Shown in pieces: positions 52,334-60,273 of a stretch of DNA of 64,000 bases. The number at the start of each line of letters is the position of its first letter. Position 1 is the stretch's first letter. The position numbers were made by a program, and so were the translations under genes. Source of the stretch: JSC-12 sp033764965 (GTDB lineage: Bacteria; Cyanobacteriota; Cyanobacteriia; Leptolyngbyales; Leptolyngbyaceae); NCBI GenBank assembly GCA_033764965.1, contig JANRIN010000154.1, forward strand, positions 1-64,000, given 5' to 3'. The notes under the pieces are model-generated. The model was given only the letters and a program-made list of their open reading frames with translations, was not told the DNA's origin and did no database searches.

Positions 52334-53485
52334 TTATGCCTTCCAGACATTCGGGTCAATATCGTTGATGCCAGAAAATACAGCCATTGCCTCAGCGTGC
52401 GAGTTGAACACAAAGATGTAGAACGTCACTTCGCCAATGATGCCGGACGGGCTGTTGTCCATTTTTAGATCATAGACAGGATCACCAAACGGTTGCGAGG
52501 ACTGCTGTTCGGCGGGCGCAGTTGATGCAGGCTGTATACTGTTGCCAGGTACTGTTACCTGCTGCTTGGCACCAGTGAGCTGTCCATAGGGTGTGCCGCC
52601 AGAGTTACCTGTAGTCTCGAAAAACATGGCGAACCGTGCTGCCCGTGCCAGTGGGTGGTGAACCTGGGGAGTGGGAATGGGTTGGTTACAGGTTATGGTT
52701 TTGCCATCCTTAGTTTTATATTCCGTGACAATCCAAGTCCTGATCGTAAATTTCATATACTGCAAGACTTTGTCGCCGCCAATCTTCATCGAAGAAGTTG
52801 GCACAACCTGGATCATTTTTTTGTCGATGGCGGCATTATTAGAGGAATACCGTTGCAAGCCGGTGCCAGCATAGTTGTTCGGTGTACAGCCTGAAAAAGA
52901 GATAAACAGAGCACCCTGATTATCAGTTATGGGCGTACCTGCCTCTGGCTTGATGCTATATCCATAGGCTGCCGCACCCCAAGAACTCAAGTTGAACTGG
53001 ATGATGCTATCTTTTTCGCAAACCACAACATTGCCCAGTGTGCCAAAGCCTTTAAGGTCGGGGTTGGTAGCTTTCACATTCGTGAGCATCAAGGGAGGCA
53101 TTTTGCCCTGGTTTAGAGACTGAGCATTGGATTCCGTGTTGAGCGCAATCTGGCAGCTCATGTAGCGATCGAAGAACCAGTTCGTATTAAAACCAACCAA
53201 ATCAGTCTTTACTGTCTTGGTGACATTTGTTAGATACAGTTGATTTTTCAGACCTACCACCTTCTTTAAAGTGGCAACATCCTCAAAATTCATCGACAAA
53301 ATCATGTCGCTATATGTACCTACATGGTTTTGGTAGTTGATAAAGCGATAGTCGTCGGTAATATACGAACCCATTGCCGTCCGTACTTTGTCTAGCGTTT
53401 CGTCGGGATCAAACTTGAACTGTTTCGAGGTGGTAGAGGTGCCATCCTCGCTATCTCTGTAAACGGTATATTCCTGCTGTGTCAT
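52334..53485 (-). CDS. Unknown protein sharing its N-terminal domain with the MACPF protein
   Basis: 383 residues, no signal peptide. Residues about 20-85 (KFDPDETLDKVRTAMGSYITDDYRFINY) match the N-terminal domain of the adjacent MACPF protein in spacing and hydrophobic pattern (LDPDDLLNVVRQQL...YMSSSDLFLN). The rest is beta-rich with GTLGNVVVCEKDSIIQFNLSSWGAAAYGY and a low-complexity Gln/Ser/Ala patch near 310-330. No known family recognised. Stop is 41 nt before the MACPF start, same operon. Possibly a partner, shield or second component of the pore-former. Confidence 0.6.
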   Translation of the reverse strand: MTQQEYTVYRDSEDGTSTTSKQFKFDPDETLDKVRTAMGSYITDDYRFINYQNHVGTYSDMILSMNFEDVATLKKVVGLKNQLYLTNVTKTVKTDLVGFNTNWFFDRYMSCQIALNTESNAQSLNQGKMPPLMLTNVKATNPDLKGFGTLGNVVVCEKDSIIQFNLSSWGAAAYGYSIKPEAGTPITDNQGALFISFSGCTPNNYAGTGLQRYSSNNAAIDKKMIQVVPTSSMKIGGDKVLQYMKFTIRTWIVTEYKTKDGKTITCNQPIPTPQVHHPLARAARFAMFFETTGNSGGTPYGQLTGAKQQVTVPGNSIQPASTAPAEQQSSQPFGDPVYDLKMDNSPSGIIGEVTFYIFVFNSHAEAMAVFSGINDIDPNVWKA

Positions 53486-53540
53486 GATGGGGCTGCTTGG
53501 GGTAAGTGATAAAGAAGAACGCGGCTAGAAGATTTAGTAG

Positions 53541-53768
53541 TTAAATTTCAAAAGTACTCCCCTCAGTCGGTATACCTTGTCCGCTCATGTATTTACCCTC
53601 TACAACACTGGCTTCAGGAATATGATTGAACCTTGCATAGTTCTGTTTGGCAGCTTGAGTAAAATTCCCACTTTCAGTGTGGGAGACGTGAGCACTTGAC
53701 TGCTTGCGATAGTAAGTTTTCGCTGGTAACGTACCAGAACTCATTTTCTGTGTCATGTAGAACGCCAT
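53541..53768 (-). CDS. Small unknown protein opening the MACPF operon
   Basis: 75 residues, starting MAFYMTQKMSSGTLPAKTYYRKQ. RBS CAGGAG is 8-9 nt before this ATG; the frame opens further upstream but without a better site. Rich in Ser/Thr/Gln/Tyr, no signal peptide or membrane span. It is the first gene of a three-gene minus-strand unit (55 nt before the 383-residue protein). Function unknown; it could be a chaperone, immunity factor or leader. Confidence 0.55.
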   Translation of the reverse strand: MAFYMTQKMSSGTLPAKTYYRKQSSAHVSHTESGNFTQAAKQNYARFNHIPEASVVEGKYMSGQGIPTEGSTFEI

Positions 53769-53810
53769 GATATTAACTCCTGAATCTAGACACGCTAAAA
53801 TCGGCTGCAA

Positions 53811-53940
53811 ATGGTTGTTTGCAACTCATTTCTCAATCCTTGAACTAACAGTAGGCTATCAAAACGTAATAATTTTGTCTTTACGGAAAAGTAAGGAAAG
53901 TATGGTTTAATTTAGATTACATCGTTCAGCTAGAAAAACT
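53811..53940. promoter_or_regulatory. Divergent promoter region of the MACPF operon and its HTH gene
   Basis: AT-rich 130-base gap between divergent genes; TTGTCTTTACGG-type and TATGGTTTAAT-type boxes near 53875-53910 are candidate -35/-10 elements for the HTH gene. Direct evidence is limited to AT content and orientation. Confidence 0.35.
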
Positions 53941-54279
53941 ATGGAGTTTGACCAGGCATTAGATCTTGTCAGTGGTCTGTTTCATCGAAAAGTTGGTAGA
54001 CCTCTTACCCCAGTTGAAGTTACTTTACTGTTTGGGGCGTGGAATAATTGGAACTACGATCGCATCTCTGAACGATCGGGCTACACCATCAACTACTTGC
54101 AACGGGACATAGGTCCTAAGTTCTGGAAGTCTTTAAGTGAGGCATTGGGTCACAAGGTCAACAAAACTACCTTACGTGCTACCTTAACCTATTTGGATGA
54201 TCCGCTCCCCCCACTCCCACTCCACATTCAATCAACAGTTGATCAAGCAATGGAACAGAGTGAAGCTCGCATTTTCTGA
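53941..54279 (+). CDS. Stand-alone vMAP-type helix-turn-helix protein
   Basis: 112 residues. Residues 1-80 (MEFDQALDLVSGLFHRKVGRPLTPVEVTLLFGAWNNWNYDRISERSGYTINYLQRDIGPKFWKSLSEALGHKVNKTTLRATL) match the N-terminal HTH found on cyanobacterial NACHT/vWA-MoxR-associated proteins (consensus ...QxxxLxGSWxGxxYexIAxxxgYsxxYlxxxxGxxLWxxLSxxLGekV). Here it stands alone instead of preceding an ATPase. It is divergent from the MACPF operon and therefore its likely regulator. The only plus-strand gene between the two operons. Confidence 0.75.
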   Translation: MEFDQALDLVSGLFHRKVGRPLTPVEVTLLFGAWNNWNYDRISERSGYTINYLQRDIGPKFWKSLSEALGHKVNKTTLRATLTYLDDPLPPLPLHIQSTVDQAMEQSEARIF

Positions 54280-54420
54280 GGAGAAGCCCCAATAGGCAAA
54301 ATAAGCAAAACCTTACAGAGCAAACTTCCTTACGAAAGCATTAATATCACTGGGATGATGGATATTACGGAAGCGCAAAAAGCCAGCTAGTTTGTAGTTT
54401 GGAGAGGGAGCTAATGAAAC

Positions 54421-54471
54421 CCAATGAGCCTCTCATTGGTGTTGGGTTTCACTGTATTCTATCCAATCGAT
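54421..54471 (+). repeat. Island repeat 2 (between modules)
   Basis: CCAATGAG/CTCATTGG hairpin (54421-54428, 54432-54439) followed by GGTGTTGGGTTTCAC-GTATTCTATCCAATC; about 30 of 36 core bases agree with repeat 1. Confidence 0.7.
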
Positions 54472-54472
54472 G

Positions 54473-55054
54473 TTAATTACTTTTGACAACGACTAAGCAT
54501 TCAGGGTTGACTTTTTCTAGCATTTGTTGATGAGCAGGGGTGTAGTGTCCATCGCGATCGACGACTCGCCGCAGAACGTATTCACCGACGCGAGGAACAC
54601 CCCCAAACCACACATTTTTGCGATACCAGATGTCGCCATTGGTGCCAGGATCACGAAACAGGGTCGTGTCTACAACCCAGCGAGGCACAGGAATCCCAAA
54701 CGTGTACGGCGTAATTTGTGCCCATTCTAAGGAGTCATCTTTGAACTGAATTTTGTAGGTGAAGCTGGAGAGCCGAGCACCTTGTAACAGAATCCAACCC
54801 GGTAGGGTGTTGTGAAATGTCCATTGTAGAGGGGCAGTAACGGGGATGGAAATCGTGCGGTTCACTGCGTCCCAAGCCAGGTTATAGAAGGTGATGCAAT
54901 GGTCTGGCAGGGGATTGCCATCCATGAAAAAGACCCCTTTGAGGATATCTGGCAACGTCGTTGGAGTCACGGCAGTCATCCAATCGGCAATGGTATCGAG
55001 TTGTTTGACTTCGATCGCAGTGGTCATGTCGGTGCTCCCGATCGCAGTGGTCAT
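54473..55054 (-). CDS. Unknown protein of the P450-lipoxygenase operon
   Basis: 193 residues, no signal peptide. Tryptophan-rich and beta-predicted in the middle (LQWTFHNTLPGWILLQGARLSSFTYKIQF, TPYTFGIPVPRWVVDTTLF). The start is duplicated: MTTAIGSTDMTTAIEV, from a 16-base direct repeat with 27-base period. The first ATG has AAAGGA 8 nt upstream. Comes 32 nt after the P450 gene, same strand. No family recognised; possibly a binding protein or isomerase in fatty-acid processing, by context only. Confidence 0.55.
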   Translation of the reverse strand: MTTAIGSTDMTTAIEVKQLDTIADWMTAVTPTTLPDILKGVFFMDGNPLPDHCITFYNLAWDAVNRTISIPVTAPLQWTFHNTLPGWILLQGARLSSFTYKIQFKDDSLEWAQITPYTFGIPVPRWVVDTTLFRDPGTNGDIWYRKNVWFGGVPRVGEYVLRRVVDRDGHYTPAHQQMLEKVNPECLVVVKSN

Positions 55055-55086
55055 GGTGCTATTCCTTTAATTAAAAATTGTGGGCA

Positions 55087-56433
55087 TTAACGTTGACTAA
55101 ATCCCTGTAAAACCAGGGTGTTGGGCGTAACCGCAGTCACTTTCTCAAGGTCCCATTTCACTTCTGTAATCGAACTCCATTGGTAATGCTTGAACAGATA
55201 CAAGCAAAAGATTTTGATGAGTTCGATCGACAAATCTCTGCCGGGACAGGCTCGCTCATGACCATAACCATTCCACGACAAAAGATCGCTATAGTCCCGT
55301 GTTGGGTCGAAATCGTCTGGATTGTCGTAGCGATCAGCATCCCGGTTGGCAGTAAAGATCGAGCCTAACAAGCGAGTGCCTCTCTGGAAGGGACATTTAG
55401 ATTCCCCAATTTGTACCTCTCCCGATTCCTTGGACAATTGGCTGACAAACCGCACAGGCGGATAGAGTCGCGCCGTTTCCAGCACCACGTTTTGCAGCAG
55501 AGTTGCCCGTGCCAGGGTTTCTGCCGTGATTGGATCGGTGCCATTCCAAATCGTATTAGCTTCCGCTACGATATCATTTTTCAAGTTTTGATTTAAGCAC
55601 AGCACACCAATCACCGATCCCAGAAGAGCACTGGTGCCAGCGGTTCCGGCAATATGAATCATGTCAAACAGGCTGTTGGCGATCTGGTGTTCGTTCAGAT
55701 GGTAAGGTGCAGCCGTTGCCACATAGGATGCCCATTTAGGCGATTGTTTGTATTTTTCTGTGAGTTGTTGGCGGTGGCGAATGTGAGGCGCAGTTTTAAA
55801 TGCCAGCAAATACTGACTGATGAAGTTGGGGATAGACGCAAGTGGTAAGGCTTGAATATAAGCGCGGGAGGCGGTAATTTCAGCTTCTGATAGGGGGAGT
55901 TGAAACACCAGTTGGTGCAGTAGCTCCACCATCATCCGGGGCAGATCATCGCCAACGTGTAACTGATTTTTTTGTACCGCTTTTGCTAGAAACTGTTGAA
56001 TCAGTTGGGCGATCGCGTCCGCTTGCTGCGCTGGATTGCTCAAAATCTGCTCAAATATAGCTCGAACTCCCGTATGCTCAGTGCCATTCATGCCCAAGCT
56101 CAGGGGATTGTTGAGCAAAAAGCTGGGAGCCAGAATGCGAATAATGCCCAAATCATTACCTCGAATCTGCGGCTCCACTTGCATTAGGTTTTTCACATCC
56201 GCGTGATCCGTATGGATGATTGCCTGATCCACCGCAAAGTAGCGATTGCCGATGTGTTTTTTACGAATCAGGAGAAAATCTGTCCATTTTTTGAGGATGA
56301 TCAAGCCGTCGCGGTAGTAGGCTTGTAGCCGCAAAAACTTACCCAGAGCGCTGGTATAGCCCACTTTGGCAAGACGATAGGAGAGTTTGATCTGGCGATC
56401 GTGGGCTTTTAGAACTTTTTCGGTGAGTGTCAT
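55087..56433 (-). CDS. Cytochrome P450, candidate fatty-acid hydroperoxide-processing enzyme
   Basis: 448 residues. Heme-binding loop WNGYGHERACPGRDL with the Cys thiolate near residue 396; ExxR as ETAR near 319. The I-helix segment IAGTAGTSALLGS (about 262-274) lacks the acid-alcohol pair usual for O2-activating P450s, which suits enzymes that use a hydroperoxide, such as allene oxide synthase, hydroperoxide lyase or diol synthase. No membrane anchor. It is 9 nt after the lipoxygenase stop, so the two are made together; the lipoxygenase product is the obvious substrate. Which product is made cannot be told. Confidence 0.82.
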   Translation of the reverse strand: MTLTEKVLKAHDRQIKLSYRLAKVGYTSALGKFLRLQAYYRDGLIILKKWTDFLLIRKKHIGNRYFAVDQAIIHTDHADVKNLMQVEPQIRGNDLGIIRILAPSFLLNNPLSLGMNGTEHTGVRAIFEQILSNPAQQADAIAQLIQQFLAKAVQKNQLHVGDDLPRMMVELLHQLVFQLPLSEAEITASRAYIQALPLASIPNFISQYLLAFKTAPHIRHRQQLTEKYKQSPKWASYVATAAPYHLNEHQIANSLFDMIHIAGTAGTSALLGSVIGVLCLNQNLKNDIVAEANTIWNGTDPITAETLARATLLQNVVLETARLYPPVRFVSQLSKESGEVQIGESKCPFQRGTRLLGSIFTANRDADRYDNPDDFDPTRDYSDLLSWNGYGHERACPGRDLSIELIKIFCLYLFKHYQWSSITEVKWDLEKVTAVTPNTLVLQGFSQR

Positions 56434-56442
56434 AGGAGTTTC

Positions 56443-58341
56443 TCAAATATTGATGCTTTGGGGGATACGGGAAGGTAGCAAATATTCGTAGGGTGGGCGA
56501 TCGTGGTTACGTTGCTGAATGGTTTCTTCCACCTGTTTGAGTTTGGCTTGAAACGCTTGCAGGAAGGGCGTGATGCGCGAATCGGTGAAATGGTTTTGGG
56601 GATAGTCGCCTAGAGTGTTGTAATACATAGAACCCAACAGGAACAGTAGATTCAACTGTCGCTGAGCTTGATCCAGGGGCGGCAACAGATTCAAATAATC
56701 CTGCTCACTCACTTCACCCCGTAGGGTTGAGGCAGGCATATATCCCGCCAAAGGCAAGACTGGCGCGTAACCCATCAAATCCTTTTGGGGGAAATTCACG
56801 GCGGCGTGTTGAGCGCTGGCAGTGAAAATAATCAGTGTGATTGCGTCTACCAAATAGTCGCGGGTTTGGATGCCGCCTGCCTGCCCAAAGCCAACCACTC
56901 GCCCTCCATCATATGCCTGAGCCGCCGCTGCCCAAGCTTGGAGGGTAGCATCGCTTTGCACAGCCGCATCCGAGGGATAATACACCTTGAGGTAATCGGA
57001 CACCCAATCGTGAATGGCGTTCCAAATCAGCAGAGCATCATCCCGGTAAGGATACACGGGCAGCAAGTTGGGATCATCCACACCGCGTTGTTTGAACTGG
57101 AGCGGCAGCATCGCTTCGTCAAATCGGTAGGACTGTAGCCCTTTGACTGCCAACACACGGGAATGATCGATCGTCGGACTCAGCAAGCGATCGACACCGC
57201 CCCCTGGTGCAATCAACACTCGTTGCGCCGCATCATTGATTGCCAGCGTTCCGGCAAAGTGGGGGCGCAACAGCAAACTTAAAGGATGGGTCGGTAACAA
57301 TTGGTGGTAGGTGGGTAGGATAAATGACCCCACAAACAGGTGCGTCCGAGCCAGATGATGCACGGGTTCGTGCAGTGTGGCATCGGCAATTTGCACGATC
57401 GTCTTGGCAAACAACCAGGCATACTTGCCAGAACTGGGGGTGATGATGGGGTTTGCGGCTCCGGGAGTTTGTCCGGCTTGAATGGCGATCGGACGCAGCA
57501 TCCGGTTCGGTTCCGAGCCTCTTGGCACCGCAAACAACGCCAGGGGCGCATAGACATACTTTTGCTCGTGGGGAAAGGTGCCATTGATCGCCCCATCTAA
57601 GATGGCGTAATCTGCCAGGTAAAGCCGTCCCTCCTGTCCGGCTGCGCTCAAAGCATCCTCGCTACCCATGACTGCTTGATACTGCTCATTGGTCACGGGG
57701 AAGCGATCTCCAGGACTGGAGACTCGCTCGATCACCAAAGGATTGAAACCCGCCACACGCATATAAGCAAAGACTTCGTCTTCCTGGAAGTTTTGGGCGA
57801 TCGCGGGTAACGGGATTTGCGGCATCAGCTTTTCATACTCTTTCAGGCTGGTGACGTGTCCGGTGGGTTGCCCTTCGTATAACAAGGCTTGAACGCGGTC
57901 TAAGGAATCGCGAAAAATGGTTAATCCACTTTCTCGAATCAACGAAAACAACAAATCATCTAATTCGTGAAAATCCTTAGAAACTCCTTTAAGCAGAAGC
58001 TGAGGCACAATTTGTAACAATCTTCCAATCAGGCTAGATTGAAAGGGAATAGCTCCCTTTAATACGGCTTCGTAAATAAAAAATTTGACATCATCTCGAA
58101 CTGATTTCGTACCTCGATTGCCCCGATTGGTAATTAACGTATTAATAAAAACGGTACGAATTTGCTCCACCAGTAGCCAATACCAATCCTTGGTGAATTG
58201 ATCGGCTTCCGGCAATTCGTGCGCCATCGCGATCGGGGGGATGCGCGTGTAGTTATATTGATAATCCCGTCTGGCAACATCCAGTCCGTCAGAGTTTGAG
58301 GTAGGTGTGGGTGAATTGTGAAGTGGGGCAGACATAGCCAC
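56443..58341 (-). CDS. Lipoxygenase
   Basis: Non-heme iron dioxygenase that forms fatty-acid hydroperoxides, 632 residues, catalytic domain only (no PLAT/C2 domain). All iron ligands are in place: His324-x4-His329-x4-His334-x17-His352-x8-His361 reproduces the family's 38-residue motif exactly (329 and 334 as ligands), then ASAQHAAVNF supplies His512 and Asn516, and the last residue is Ile632. The protein length and the first 60 residues (ADQFTKDWYWLLVEQ) resemble bacterial types. Position specificity is not readable. Heads the three-gene operon with P450. Confidence 0.95.
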   Translation of the reverse strand: MAMSAPLHNSPTPTSNSDGLDVARRDYQYNYTRIPPIAMAHELPEADQFTKDWYWLLVEQIRTVFINTLITNRGNRGTKSVRDDVKFFIYEAVLKGAIPFQSSLIGRLLQIVPQLLLKGVSKDFHELDDLLFSLIRESGLTIFRDSLDRVQALLYEGQPTGHVTSLKEYEKLMPQIPLPAIAQNFQEDEVFAYMRVAGFNPLVIERVSSPGDRFPVTNEQYQAVMGSEDALSAAGQEGRLYLADYAILDGAINGTFPHEQKYVYAPLALFAVPRGSEPNRMLRPIAIQAGQTPGAANPIITPSSGKYAWLFAKTIVQIADATLHEPVHHLARTHLFVGSFILPTYHQLLPTHPLSLLLRPHFAGTLAINDAAQRVLIAPGGGVDRLLSPTIDHSRVLAVKGLQSYRFDEAMLPLQFKQRGVDDPNLLPVYPYRDDALLIWNAIHDWVSDYLKVYYPSDAAVQSDATLQAWAAAAQAYDGGRVVGFGQAGGIQTRDYLVDAITLIIFTASAQHAAVNFPQKDLMGYAPVLPLAGYMPASTLRGEVSEQDYLNLLPPLDQAQRQLNLLFLLGSMYYNTLGDYPQNHFTDSRITPFLQAFQAKLKQVEETIQQRNHDRPPYEYLLPSRIPQSINI

Positions 58342-58691
58342 AAACCGTATAGAGTGATTTTAGAAAGTCTTAGAATTCAAGACATATTGCTATTTACAGC
58401 TTCACTCTACAGTCCCCCTAATCCGAAAAAGCATCTTTTAACTTTTTTTATTCTAGAAAGGAGAGTTAAGAGATAGGAGGACAGAATGAAGAGATAGGGC
58501 TGACGCAAACCTGGGAGGCTTTACTGAGGGACATTTGAGTAGGTTGGGTTGAAGTATGAAACCCAACATTTGCAGACTCGTCGGGTTTCGCTGGCGCTCT
58601 ACCCAACCTACAAAATTCAATTGTGTTCAACTGCCCCTCAAGCACAAAGCTCAGGTTTTGAACAAACACCTTTTCCTTTCCAGCCTCAACC
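58342..58691. repeat. Gene-free stretch with island repeat 3
   Basis: 58539-58549 (GTAGGTTGGGT) pairs exactly with 58601-58611 (ACCCAACCTAC); 58580-58611 is the third same-direction copy of the island repeat core (GGGTTTCGCTGG-GCTCTACCCAACCTAC). 58496-58525 is the relative of 39004-39033. No gene. The lipoxygenase promoter should lie at 58342-58450, an AT-rich section. Confidence 0.65.
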
Positions 58692-59387
58692 TTAATACTC
58701 CAATCCGGCATCGGCGTTCCAGTGGTAAAGCTGTTTTGCTGAAGCCACCCGTTTAAAGTCTTGGGGATCATGACTCATTCCCGCTTTGGAGAGGAGATCA
58801 GCAACGATCGCGTCATCCTCATCTGCCATCGGCTCGATTTGAGCATCCGCACCCAGTGACTTGATAGCACCCCGGACGTAAATCACAGCCTCATACAAAG
58901 AATCCCCCAATGCTTCTCCAGCATCGCCACAGATCACGATGCGTCCCGCCTGCGCCATGAATGCCGAAAAACTGCCCACATTCCCCCCCACCACAATATC
59001 CGCTCCCTTGAGGGAAATGCCACAGCGCAGACTGGCGTTGCCATCAATCACCAGCAAGCCCCCGTGGGCAGAGGCTCCAGCCGAAACGGACGCAAACCCT
59101 TTGACGTGAACTCGCCCCGACATCATATTTTCAGCAACTCCCGTTCCAGCATTGCCGTGAATCGTCACTGTTGCCAATTTGTTCATGCTGGCAGTGTAGT
59201 AGCCTGTGTGTCCGTCAATGTCTACGCTGACAGGCGTATCTAAGCCAACCGCGATGTTATGTGCGCCGTCGGGATTGAGGATAGTGATGGTTTGTCCCGC
59301 CGTCAGGTTGTGATGCAGGGCGTGATTCACTGCTCGCAAAGGGGTTTGAGTCAGGTCAAACGTCAGGTCAGTCCTTACACGCTCCAT
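58692..59387 (-). CDS. mgsB: GXGXG-domain protein (MgsB-like)
   Basis: 231 residues. Right-handed beta-helix of the glutamate synthase alpha-subunit C-terminal type: TVTIHGNAGTGVAENMMSGRVHVKGFASVSAGASAHGGLLVIDGNASLRCGISLKGADIVVGGNVGSFSAFMAQAGRIVICGDAGEALGDSLYEA. In N-methylglutamate synthase it is the small structural subunit that supports channelling of ammonia or methylamine. Overlaps the mgsA-like gene by 13 nt, showing coupled translation. The expected third gene is separated by the island. Confidence 0.85.
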   Translation of the reverse strand: MERVRTDLTFDLTQTPLRAVNHALHHNLTAGQTITILNPDGAHNIAVGLDTPVSVDIDGHTGYYTASMNKLATVTIHGNAGTGVAENMMSGRVHVKGFASVSAGASAHGGLLVIDGNASLRCGISLKGADIVVGGNVGSFSAFMAQAGRIVICGDAGEALGDSLYEAVIYVRGAIKSLGADAQIEPMADEDDAIVADLLSKAGMSHDPQDFKRVASAKQLYHWNADAGLEY

Positions 59388-60271
59388 AGGTATAACTCCT
59401 CTGGGGCAGGTTCATAAATGTGCGCCTGGTTGACATCGGGCAAGTGAGCCAGAGAGCGGAATTCGGACGCGATCGCCACATAGTCATCGGTTTCTGCCAC
59501 CACAGCGGGTTTGCAGGCAAAGGCATCTCGCACCAGCGCCATCTGATCAGCCGTGCCCATCAAAAAGGTATAGAAACCATCTAACTCTTCAAATCCTTGC
59601 TGAACCGCCGTTTCCAGATCATCCCCTTCCCGCATTCGCCATTCCAAAAAGCGACAGGCAGCTTCCGTGTCGTTGTCCGTTTCAAAGTGAATTCCGCGCG
59701 GTTCTAGCTGTCGCCGAATCGAGTAAGGATTGGACAAGGAACCATTGTGAACCAGGCAAAAATCTTCTCCTGCCGTGAAAGGATGGGCATGGGCAGGCGT
59801 AACCGCAGATTCCGTTGCCATGCGAGTGTGAGCGATCGCATGAGAACCTTTCAAGGATTTAAAGCCATAGCGGTCGGCAACAGCGGCAGGTTTACCCGTG
59901 TCTTTATACAGGTCGATCGTGCGTCCAGTTGAGAGCAGATGCAAGCTTGAATAGCAAGTCTTGAACCATTGCTTGATTGCCTCTGGATTTTGGTTAGATG
60001 CAAGTACAGCTTGATTGCCATTAATCTGCAAATCTGGTGTCACTCCAAATTCTGCTTGAAAAGCTTGCGTCATCTCGACCCAGTTGAACTCAGCCCCACC
60101 GCAGTAAAGACTGTATTTTCGATGGGGTTCTGGCAAGGTGGCTGTGAATACCGCAAGTCCGGCAGAATCAGGACCACGATCGCTCATGCCAATCAGCATG
60201 GGAACCAGCAATTCCCCCAGGGATTCTCGCCACTCTGGCTTTTTAATTAGCAATCCAATAATTCCACACAT
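59375..60271 (-). CDS. mgsA: Class II glutamine amidotransferase (MgsA-like)
   Basis: 298 residues. Starts MCGIIG, so after Met removal the Cys at position 2 is the N-terminal nucleophile typical of class II (Ntn) amidotransferases; the frame is open 22 codons further upstream, which would bury it. SKGSHAIAHTRMATESAVTPAHAHPF holds the usual HTR(M/W)AT and AHPF motifs; CLVHNGSLSNPYSIR holds the Asn-Gly oxyanion pair. It releases ammonia (or methylamine from gamma-glutamylmethylamide) from an amide. Two nt after the synthetase stop. In a three-part N-methylglutamate synthase. Confidence 0.87.
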   Translation of the reverse strand: MCGIIGLLIKKPEWRESLGELLVPMLIGMSDRGPDSAGLAVFTATLPEPHRKYSLYCGGAEFNWVEMTQAFQAEFGVTPDLQINGNQAVLASNQNPEAIKQWFKTCYSSLHLLSTGRTIDLYKDTGKPAAVADRYGFKSLKGSHAIAHTRMATESAVTPAHAHPFTAGEDFCLVHNGSLSNPYSIRRQLEPRGIHFETDNDTEAACRFLEWRMREGDDLETAVQQGFEELDGFYTFLMGTADQMALVRDAFACKPAVVAETDDYVAIASEFRSLAHLPDVNQAHIYEPAPEELYLWSV

Positions 60272-60273
60272 GG

